Positions 55,777 through 64,000 of a DNA stretch of 64,000 nucleotides are shown in pieces. The position numbers and the translations under genes were made by a program. Source of the DNA: Annona cherimola. Its lineage: Eukaryota; Streptophyta; Magnoliopsida; Magnoliales; Annonaceae. The notes under the pieces were generated by a model. It had not been told where the DNA came from, did not search any database, and saw nothing but the letters and a program-made list of their open reading frames with translations. Positions within the stretch are counted from its first letter, which is position 1. Every line of letters starts with the position of its first letter. The stretch covers positions 63,368,008 to 63,432,007 of the forward strand of contig CM059973.1 in the NCBI GenBank assembly GCA_030490835.1, given 5' to 3'.

Positions 55777-57389
55777 GCAACATCATTTTTGTATATCCTC
55801 AAATTCTTTTTGACAAATATTTGAAATGTAACTCCCCCCTCCCCTTCAATTTTCCACAAAACAAGGGTCTCTCTGGAAGTCAAGGTCATAATAAAGATGC
55901 TCTCGTCTCTCATGGAAAGTTCAAAACATTCATGGCTATAATAACAACTTAGATGGCGAGATCTTCTTTCAGCTTTGGACATACGTCCTCTGTAAAAGAC
56001 ATCATCCCAAACAATGGTAATAGAGACAGTAATGGCAATACTCTTGGTATGGGCAATATTTCTTTCGTAAGAAGCCGATTTATTATATTAGTTAAGTATT
56101 GAATAACACTGAAATTAAATATTCTGTATTCGAAAGATATCTGATTACTTTATCATTAGCTTCAAAGAAGTTTAATTCCTATTTTCAATCTCATGCTATT
56201 ATTGTCTACACTAAGAAATCTCTTCAAAGATTTCTTTAAAGGCCAGCTACTTCTGATTGCTACCTAAAATGATAATAAATTTATCATAATTTGAAGTTAA
56301 CCTCAGCAAGCCAAAAAAGGCTAGGTTCTTGGTTTATGTTTTATTGGATTTTATAAAAATAAAGGCTTACCAAGCAATAAAAACTCATCTATCTATAATT
56401 TACATATGGAAGCGTTTCACAAACGAGTCATCTAACAAAGACAAAAGTGGAGCTAGCATAGTCCTTCATGATCAAGAGAGAATTCGTCTTACACCATACA
56501 ATTCGACTTCCATGCATCAAATAATATAATTGAATATGATGGGTAAAATTCCTTGAATACTTTAAGGTAAAAGGTGTGATTATATTTTTTTATTCTAATT
56601 TTGTTGGCAATCAAATGCTAGATACTTATAATGCCAAAGACAGGGATATGCTTAACTACTTAATACTTTTGCAAACTTCAAGCTTCCCAATTTTTATCTT
56701 TCATTAGTCAAAAATCCCAAAAATAGAAAAAAACTTAGGCTGATACATTAGCCCAACTAGCATCTAACCTCTATTTTTAATAAATCATTACCCATTTGCC
56801 AACTCTCACAATCTAGTCTTCCTGTACAAATACAAACTGTCACCGACATTAAAAATTGCTGGACTACCATTTCGATGAGTTTTCTTGAACACAATGTCTT
56901 ACCATTTGACCCAATGCAAGTAAAAAATTACTAAACCAAGCCAAAAATGTTACCTTTTATCTTATTATTTTTTATTGAAGCTATGCTCCCCATTGAAATT
57001 ACAAACAAAAATTTAAAACCACTCATGTACGTGAGGAAAAAATCTAAAAATTCATTTAGGAACCCTAGATTTTATTCATGAGCTTAGAGAAACAATAACT
57101 TGAAAAGTGTCTTTCTATTAATAACAATTAGTAAGTCAATATACTAAAAAAGTTAAAATCACATCAATACATAGTTGGTGACTTAGTCTTGAGCAAAGCC
57201 AATTATTCCACAGATATTATCCCTTAAAATTTTTTCCTAAATTGGGACGACCCTTTTTGAGTCAATCACAGAACATATGAGTTACAAACTTTTGGATATT
57301 ACAAAAATTTCACGAACTTGAAATATGCAACACTTAGGTATATTCTATAGATAATCTAAAACTAGCTGCTTTGCGGCCTTCCATCAAAA
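55777..57389. other. Probable decayed internal region of the Tat-like element
   Basis: No frame longer than about 70 codons and no recognisable gag or pol motif. Its position after the primer-binding site suggests an element interior, but sequence evidence is lacking. Confidence 0.3.
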
Positions 57390-57800
57390 GGACTCTCTGT
57401 GCCCCCTTTACTGGTCTCTTTGCAGCTTTTCGACAAAGGACCCTCTGCGTCCCCTCTACTGGTCCCTTTGTGGCCTTCCAACAAATGAACCCTTTGTGTC
57501 CTCCAAAATGGCCTTTGTACAACCTTATAACGAATAGACCCTTAGTGTCCTAAAAAAAGCTCCTGTATGACCCTCAAATAAACAGACCCTCTGTGTCCTT
57601 TGAAATGGTCCCTGTATGGCCCTTAAACAAACGGACACTCTGTGTCCCCCGAAAATGCTCCTATATAATCTTCAAATAAATAGACCCTTTGTGTCCCCAA
57701 AATGGCCCCTGTACAGCCCTCTAGTGAATGGACCATTTGCGTCCAGCCAATCCGCCCCTTTATGACCCTTTAATATAAGAACCTTTTGCATCCCTTTTAT
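57390..57800 (+). repeat. Minisatellite, about nine units of 48-49 bp
   Basis: The word gaccctctgtgtcccc (with variants) recurs at about 57391, 57439, 57488, 57537, 57585, 57634, 57682, 57731 and 57779. Each is followed by 'aaaatggcccctgtayrrccct' and 'aaataaac'. Unit length alternates 48 and 49, so no frame is kept and it is not a coding repeat. Confidence 0.85.
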
Positions 57801-57947
57801 CACTAACAGAAAAATTATTCGGTTCTTCTTGAGACATTATTTATTTCAAATAATTTTATACACAAGATTTCATCAAATAATCACATAGCTGCCACAATGT
57901 CTTAATATTTTTTTACATTCATCCACAATTGTCTTTAAAAAAGAGGT

Positions 57948-59133
57948 TTATTTTTTCTTCTTACAATCCTCTTCCTCGCCATCAACTTTTGTGGCATCCT
58001 CATTGCTTCTTGAACCTTCCGCCAAGGCGTCCATGTAAAAATCAGGTTTGACTTTTAGGACACATGCAACATGGTTATCATATCCATGTTTGAATGCCCT
58101 TTCTAACAAGGTTCATTTTCTTTGCTTTCATCTCTTTCAATTGTAGCTGAAGGACTGTGTTCTCTGAAGCTAGACTCTATACTTCATATTTCACCACAAC
58201 CAACTCTACATTAGCCTTCTCCACCTCCACATGTGCTCCATTTATTTTCATATCGCCATCTTATACAACATTAACCTAATCTTCTTTTATTGCCTCTAAT
58301 TTTGTAGACATCTTACTAACTACTTCATCTTCAAAACTACTTCCTTTTCTCCAAGATTTACAATTGAGATCCATAAAATGAGTGGAAGTTATCCAACCAA
58401 CTATGGTGCTCATTATATGACTCCAACGAACATCTATCGATTCATTCTACCTCTTTTCCCATTCTATTGGGGTTATTGCACTCAGAATCCTAGAACAAAC
58501 TCCAATGTTGTCTGTAATAGAGTCTATATACACTCACCAATTTTGCAGAAAAAACTTGGAGTAACTTTAGCACCAACTACTTAGGAATTTTCCGCCTGCA
58601 CCCTTGATATTACCATTATCAACATTTTAGAATCTTCCATAGGAGAGCACAAAATATTCCCTTTGCTCACATTAGCCCTCTTTAGAGCTTCTTCTATTAC
58701 CTCTTTCCCTTTTGAGGGTTTATCTTCATCATCTATTAAATCTGAAATACCAGTAATAACCTTTCTTTTTTCCCTCTTTCTTCTTCTCCTCGAAACCATC
58801 CTATTCGCAACAACTTCCAAAATATTGTCCTTCTTTCCCTTAGTAGTCAGCATCCTTACTTCCATCATCTTCTTTCTGCGGGCATCCACCGTTTGTTCCC
58901 TTACTATACCTTTTATCTTCCAAACATTCTCCTCATTCTCCATCGATAAGATAAATTTTTACTCTAGCAGTTTTAATTCCCTGCCTTTGGCACCCTCTCC
59001 CCCCCAAGATTGACCTCTTTGAAATTGTAAATAAAACCACATGCCTTTCTAGAGTTCTTTCGTACTCCCTTTTGCATTTCCTCTGCCTGCATACAATGAC
59101 AAATTGCATATCTCTGACCTTTACCAATACCAT
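57948..59133 (-). pseudogene. Unidentified broken coding remnant, lysine- and glutamate-rich
   Basis: Several minus-strand pieces look coding but lie in different frames: 59133-58933; 58943-58581 (120 residues, highly charged, with RRRRKREKRK and SKGKEVIEEALKRAN); a coiled-coil-like part near 58250-58130 (SENTVLQLQLKEMKAKKMN, with stops nearby); and a clean end ERAFKHGYDNHVACVLKVK...DGEEEDCKKKK with its stop at 57948-57950. The end resembles, in style only, the C-termini of plant retrotransposon gag-like proteins. I cannot name the family. The frame breaks make it non-functional. Confidence 0.45.
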
Positions 59134-59514
59134 AAAGATACTAAAAAAATTTTAATTCATTTTTACCTCTTATTTCCTCCCCAATAACTAAAAAATCATG
59201 AACAAATTCTATAAGTTTATAGACAACTGTATAGAACATATCCCATAAACATTTAACACATCCTTAACTCATCCTTATACCTATTTACAACATATCTTCA
59301 AAAAATAAAAATACAATCCTTCTTATGCCTTTTAAGCCTATCCAAGATAAATGGAAGAATCACCTTCACATCAAATGGAATTTGATGGGTTTTCTATAAC
59401 CTCATCTCATGTAGTGCAGCAATGAACTCTGATTCTTAATTCTTAAAGTATTGATCGCTCACCTTCAAATCTCAGTTTGAACAACCGCAAACATTTTCAC
59501 AGACGCCATAAGAA
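59134..59514. other. Intergenic DNA left of the copia element
   Basis: AT-rich, no features recognised. Confidence 0.45.
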
Positions 59515-60202
59515 CAAATTGTTGGTCCCGAGTTGATGGCAAAACCCAAGAGGGGAGGGGTGAATTGGGTAATTTAAAATTTACAACTTAAACAGAAGCT
59601 TTACCCCGGATTAATCTAGTCTCCTTAGTGAAGAAACGAAATGGAAAGCAATATAATGTAGAGAGCAGATAAATAAATCAAACACACAAGATTTTTATAG
59701 TGGTTCGGGCAACCTCCCTACTCCACTCTTCCAAGCTCACACTCCTTGTGACTTGGGTTCCACTATTGTATTCTCTCAATACAATTAGAGTCACTGCTCT
59801 CTTCTAGATTCTAGCTCTAGGGGGCATATACAACCAGAGCCTCTTGCTCTCTTCTAGATTCCAGCTCTAGGGGGCATCAACAAATTACAGCATAAGTAGG
59901 TGATGAGTTACACTCCAATCACACACTACTTTGCTTACACTTGATCTTAGTTCCTCAAACTAAATCAAGTTCAACACAAACAAATGAAACAATAAGAAAA
60001 CTACACTTTACAGTTGTGTAGTAGCAGTTTTGGCGCAGAGAAGAACTTGTTGTAATGGCTTTGAAGATTCTGAAATATAGCTCTTGCAACTTGAAGTGAA
60101 GTTCTTCCTCTTTGAATGGCTTGATCTCTTTAGAGCTCTTGAATATAGTAGTTATGCACACTTAATGATTCTCAGCTGCTTCCCTCGTCCACCATGAATG
60201 CT

Positions 60203-60210
60203 ATTTATAA
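60203..60210 (-). promoter_or_regulatory. LTR TATA box
   Basis: TTATAAAT on the minus strand, in the position conserved with the solo LTR (31880-31887). Confidence 0.6.
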
Positions 60211-60227
60211 TTTTGGAGGGAATCCGA

Positions 60228-60271
60228 ACGTTAGAAGGTAGGTGGCGCGCATTTAATGCGCCAACGTTCGA
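60228..60271. other. Conserved hairpin upstream of the LTR TATA box
   Basis: cgaacgtt and aacgttcg enclose a spacer plus GGCGCGCATTTAATGCGCC, itself nearly self-complementary. The same structure stands at 31911-31950 in the solo LTR. It lies between the TATA box and the proximal repeat block. Confidence 0.65.
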
Positions 60272-60292
60272 ATAAATTCCGACCGTTGCGAC

Positions 60293-60470
60293 CCAAGTCG
60301 CATGTGGAGTCGACTTCGGATGCGACTTCGCCCAAGTCGCAGATGGAGTCAACTTCGGGTGCGACTTCGCTTCTCCGTCGCAACTTCAAGTTTCAGTCAG
60401 GGTCGACTTGGGCATCAACTTGACCCAAGTCGCAGGAGAAGTCGACTTCGGGTGCGACTTCACCTCGGCA
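60293..60470. repeat. AAGTCGACTT array, proximal block (3' LTR)
   Basis: About four units with the AAGTCGCA..GTCGACTT..TGCGACTT pattern, orthologous in position to 31971-32139. Confidence 0.85.
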
Positions 60471-60867
60471 GTTGATTTCGTGAACTTGAGAACTTGGAAT
60501 GCTTGGTTCTTTTGCTTAGTCTTCTCCATGCCTTTTGCATTTTGTTTTACTTTTTGGATCATTGTGTCTTGCTTTCATTAGCTCCATGTTTTGCAAGTCT
60601 TGAATCCATGAGTCTTGATTCTTGCATTCATGAGCAAGTTCTTTGATTTGAATGGTTGAGTTTATGCATCTTGCATGAACTTGGATTGTTTTTCTTCTTT
60701 GAAGACCTTGTGAATCTTGGAGACTTTGTATTGTTTGATTTTGCCTTTGATTCATTAATATTCATATCTTGAAAATATGCTTGGAGCTTTGCCTTGGACT
60801 TGAGAATCTTAAGTTGATCTTGAGATCATTTAATCCAGCTTGTCTTCTGAAATTTCTCCTCTGTCCG

Positions 60868-61263
60868 ATCGAAGTCGATGCCGGAGTCGACTTGGTCTGC
60901 GACTTCGCCCAAGTCGCATGCTGGAGTCGACTTGGTCTGCGACTTCGGTGCCCCCAGATCTTGGTTTCAACTCTGGACGAAAAACGACGCCTCCAAGTCG
61001 CTACTGGAGTCGACTTGGTCTGCGACTTCACCTCAAGTCGCAAGTGGAGTCAACTTGGGGTGCGACTTCGGCACTTCGGGTTCTTGACTTCAACTCTGGA
61101 AGGAAACGTCATTTTGAAGTCGACTTCGTTTGCGACTTGGCTTCCCAAGTCGCAAGTGGAGTCGACTTGGCCTGCGACTTCACTTGTTCTTCTCCCATTT
61201 TCAACTCTGGACAGTTTGGGCTTTTTGAAGTCGATCTTGGGGTCGACTTGGACTACGACTTGG
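60868..61263. repeat. AAGTCGACTT array, distal block (3' LTR)
   Basis: About eight units; some are separated by a 'ttcaactctgga' spacer as in the solo LTR. Unit number differs between the two LTRs, contributing to their length difference. Confidence 0.85.
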
Positions 61264-61399
61264 TCTTCCATGCTTTATTTTCTTCAAGTGTATATGCCTT
61301 AAACATTTCCACAAACATGTTAGTAGCCAAGACTTACTCAAATTGATTTGTTAATCATCAAAACATAGATTTAACTTATTTTCCACATATTTCCAACAA

Positions 61400-61414
61400 T
61401 CTCCCCCTTTTTGA
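61400..61414 (-). other. Polypurine tract
   Basis: The minus strand reads AAAAAGGGGGAGA just before the LTR's TGTTGG, as required for plus-strand priming. It confirms the orientation of the element. Confidence 0.85.
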
Positions 61415-61685
61415 TGATTGACAAAACCGATTTGAGTGTATACCTTTCAATAACTTAATAACATGCTCATTTTTGCATTTCATACTTATGCTCATGCAAT
61501 CATTCAACATATGCTCATGCAATCTTTCAAACATATGGTATTCTTCTCCCCAAACTTATCTACTCTTCTCTTCCTCAAATCCTATTTTTCTCCCCCTTTT
61601 TGTCAATAAATCAAAAAGATTAGAGGGTAAAGAAAAAGATAGGTGAGATTGCTCCCCCTAAACAGGTGCTCCCCCTAAGTTTATG

Positions 61686-64000
61686 CTAGCCTAACTCAAT
61701 CATTCCCATGTCATTTCTAATTTTATAGAATGCTTCTTTGGCTAGGGGTTTTGTGAATATGTCTGCAACTTGATCCTCTGTTCTTACATATACCAAACAT
61801 ATGTCATGATTTTCTACATGTTCTCTAATGAAATGATGTCTGAGGTCTATATGTTTGGTCCTAGAATGTAAGACTGGATTCTTGGTTAGACATATGGCAC
61901 TGGTATTGTCACATTTAATAGGTATATCTTTAAAATCCATGCCATAGTCCCTAAGTTGCTGTTTCATCCAAAGTAATTGGGCACAACAGCTCCCGGCGGC
62001 AATATATTCGGCTTCCGCCGTAGATAGAGCAACACTAGTTTGTTTTCTTGAAAACCATGAAACCATCATGCTTCCAAGAAACTGACATGTTCCACTTGTG
62101 CTTTTTCTATCTACTTTGTAACCAGTAAAATCCGCATCCGAGTAGCCGATTAGATCAAAATTAGAGCCCTTTGGATACTAAAGTCCTATGTTGGTAGTGT
62201 CAACTAGATATCTGAAAATTCTTTTCACAGCTACCAAGTGTGATTCTTTTGGACATGATTGAAATCTAGAACACATACACACACTAAACAAGATATCAGG
62301 CCTAGAAGCAGTTAAATACAACAAAGATCCTATCATGCTTCTATACATTTTCAAATCAACTATTTTCCCTTTCTCATCTTTGTCAATTTTAATTGTTGAG
62401 CTCATAGGGGTGTTTGCTCCTTTGCTATTCTCTATGCCAAACTTCTTCAGCATTTCTCTGATATACTTGGACTGGTTGATGAAAATTCCTTCATTTAATT
62501 GCTTGATTTGCAGTCCAAGAAAGAAATTTAGCTCTCCCATCATGCTCATTTCAAATTCTTTCTGCATAAGCTCAGAAAATTCTTGACAAAGAGTTTCATT
62601 AGTAGCACCAAAAATGATATCATCAACATAAATTTGAATGATCAATATGTCTTTTTCTTTATACTTGATAAACAAAGTGGTGTCTACCTTTCCTTTTTGA
62701 AAATCGTGATCAATCAAAAATTTACTTAGTCTATCATACCAAGCCCTTGGAGCTTGTTTTAATCCATATAATGCTTTGGTTAGCTTGTATACAAATTTAG
62801 ATTGATCTTTTTCCTCAAATCCAGGTGGTTGTTCTACATACACCTCTTCATTTATATAACCATTCAGAAATGCACTTTTGACATCCATTTGAAACAATTT
62901 AAAGTTCATGTGAGATGCAAAAGCTAGTAAGATGCGAATTGCCTCTAATCTAGCAACCGGGGCATAGGATTCTTCAAAATCTATTCCTTCTTCTTGTGAG
63001 TATCCTTTTGCCATAAGTCTAGCTTTGTTTCTCACTACAAGTCCACTTTCATCTAATTTGTTCCTAAAGACCCATTTGGTGCCAATAACAATACAATCGT
63101 TTGGTCTAGGAACAAGGTGCCAAACTTGATTTCTTTCAAATTGATTTAGCTCTTCTTGCATTGCTATAATCCAGTTTTCATCATCAAGAGCTTGATCAAT
63201 ATTAGAAGGTTCGATTTTGGATACAAAGGCATATTGTCCACAAACATTTTGCTTTGACCTTCTAGTTTTTACACCTTCATACACATTCCCTATAATTTGT
63301 TCAATTGGATGGGCATGTTTGAATTTCAAATCTGTTGGAGGTTTGTAGGAATTTTTACCTTCACTTACCCTTTCCTCCATGGAATCTTCTTGCTTTTCCA
63401 CATGCAGTTTTTCAAAATTGTTTGCTATATCGTCTGCATCACTTAAATCATCTTTTCTTTTGTAGCATGGGTTAGTTTCATCAAAAACAACATGTATGGA
63501 CTCTTCTACCACTTGGTTTCGTTTATTGAATACTCTATATGCTTTGCTATTTGATGAGTACCCAAGGAATATTGCCTCATCACTTTTAGCATCTAATTTT
63601 CCCAAGTTGGTTTTTCCATTGTTCAAAACATAGCATGTGCATCCAAAAGCATGAAAATATGAAATATTTGGTTTTCTACCTTTCCATAGCTCATATGGGG
63701 TCTTTTTCAAAATTGCTCTAATGGTAACTCGATTTAAAACATGACAAGCTGTACTTACAGCTTCACCCCAAAATTTCTTGGATAATTTGCTCTCGTTTAG
63801 CATTGTTTTAGCCATCTCTTGTATAGTTCTATTTTTCCTTTCAACTACTCTATTTTGTTGTAGAGTTCTTGGTGCAGAAAATGTGTGATGAATTCCTTTT
63901 TCATTACATAACTCTATGAATCGTTTGTTTTCAAATTCACCACCATGATCACTTCTTATAGTCATAATAGTACTTTGTTTTTCATTTTGCACCAAATTAA
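61686..64000 (-). pseudogene. Copia pol: integrase, RT, RNase H, one in-frame stop
   Basis: The frame is open from the window edge (64000) to a TAG at 62180-62178, then continues in the same frame to 61686. Integrase: D in [10 protein letters not shown] and E in VVERKN are 35 residues apart, as in the DD35E triad (the first D is out of the window); QQNRVVE has R where copia usually has [20 protein letters not shown], then [10 protein letters not shown] with the catalytic DD. RNase H: GYSDADFTGYKVDRKST, then VALSTAEAEYIAAG. The stop lies between NIGL and YPKGSNFD, where family members usually have Trp, so one base change explains it. Otherwise this part looks young. Confidence 0.9.

Larger units (their letters stand above)
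59520..61398 (-). repeat. 3' LTR of the copia element
   Basis: It runs TGTTGGTCCC...TTTCCAACA on the plus strand (in element orientation TGTTGGAAAT...GGGACCAACA), 1879 bp. It is homologous to the solo LTR 31202-32957. It contains the TATA box, a hairpin and two AAGTCGACTT arrays (60293-60470 and 60868-61263). Apparent frames of 70-177 codons in this region are repeat artefacts. Confidence 0.93.
59520..64000 (-). mobile_element. SIRE/Maximus-like Ty1/copia element, 3' portion
   Basis: On the minus strand the window holds the integrase core (part), RT, RNase H, polypurine tract and complete 3' LTR. The gag, protease and 5' LTR lie beyond the right edge. Integrase precedes RT, which is the copia order, and the protein is closest to the SIRE/Maximus lineage from memory of the family. 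Only about 270 bases separate the pol stop from the polypurine tract, so it lacks the envelope-like ORF some SIRE elements carry. The flank left of the LTR is acaaat. Confidence 0.92.

Noticed and set aside
60762..61346. Open frames of 69-177 codons in the LTR
   Set aside because: They follow the AAGTCGACTT repeats in every frame and strand and occur in non-coding U3. The solo LTR shows the same artefact.

Overview
This window is nuclear DNA of a flowering plant, probably a eudicot. It is AT-rich, contains a spliced plant PLAC8-family gene, and is packed with plant-type transposons: Ty1/copia of the SIRE/Maximus kind, Ty3/gypsy of the Del/Tekay kind, RNase H-bearing L1 LINEs, tRNA-derived SINEs, Tourist-like, hAT-like and Mutator-like MITEs. 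I found no bacterial, organellar or viral signature. The species cannot be named from the sequence alone.

Layout. 1-5.1 kb: AT-rich intergenic DNA with a hAT-like repeat, a foldback MITE and a Tourist copy. 5.18-6.51 kb (minus): the only host gene I can support, three exons coding for a 281-residue proline-rich PLAC8 / cell-number-regulator-like protein. 7-10.99 kb: decayed MITEs. 10.99-20.95 kb: a 10-kb inverted repeat made of two decayed 5' halves of a Del/Tekay-like gypsy element (LTR, gag, protease) joined tail to tail just before the reverse transcriptase. 21-27 kb: MITEs, a second copy of the hAT-like repeat and a four-copy tandem array. 27-33.5 kb: a segment that recurs inverted at 49.1-44.8 kb. 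It carries an internally deleted LINE (28.2-30.7 kb, with 20-bp target duplications) and a solo copia LTR (31.2-33.0 kb, with 5-bp target duplications). 33.7-36.5 kb: foldback MITEs and a SINE. 36.8-40.6 kb: a 5'-truncated LINE with endonuclease end, RT and RNase H remnants. 41-49.7 kb: a second SINE, the duplicated segment, several Tourist copies, a 9-bp-TSD Mutator-like MITE nested in a hAT-like element, and another foldback nested in a Tourist element. 50-57.8 kb: a possible gypsy LTR, a composite foldback, a Tourist MITE, a Tat-like LTR with primer-binding site and a 48.5-bp minisatellite. 57.9-59.1 kb (minus): a broken unidentified coding remnant. 59.5 kb to the edge (minus): the 3' LTR, polypurine tract and pol of a SIRE-like copia element whose 5' part lies outside the window.

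Apart from the PLAC8 gene nothing here works as a pathway. The story is layered transposition: nested insertions, an old inverted segmental duplication that supplies empty-site controls for two insertions, and a set of foldback elements that share a core but carry different outer arms. I did not find a convincing new functional system. The least ordinary items are the 10-kb gypsy palindrome, the shared-core foldback elements and the AAGTCGACTT repeat array in the copia LTR promoter region.
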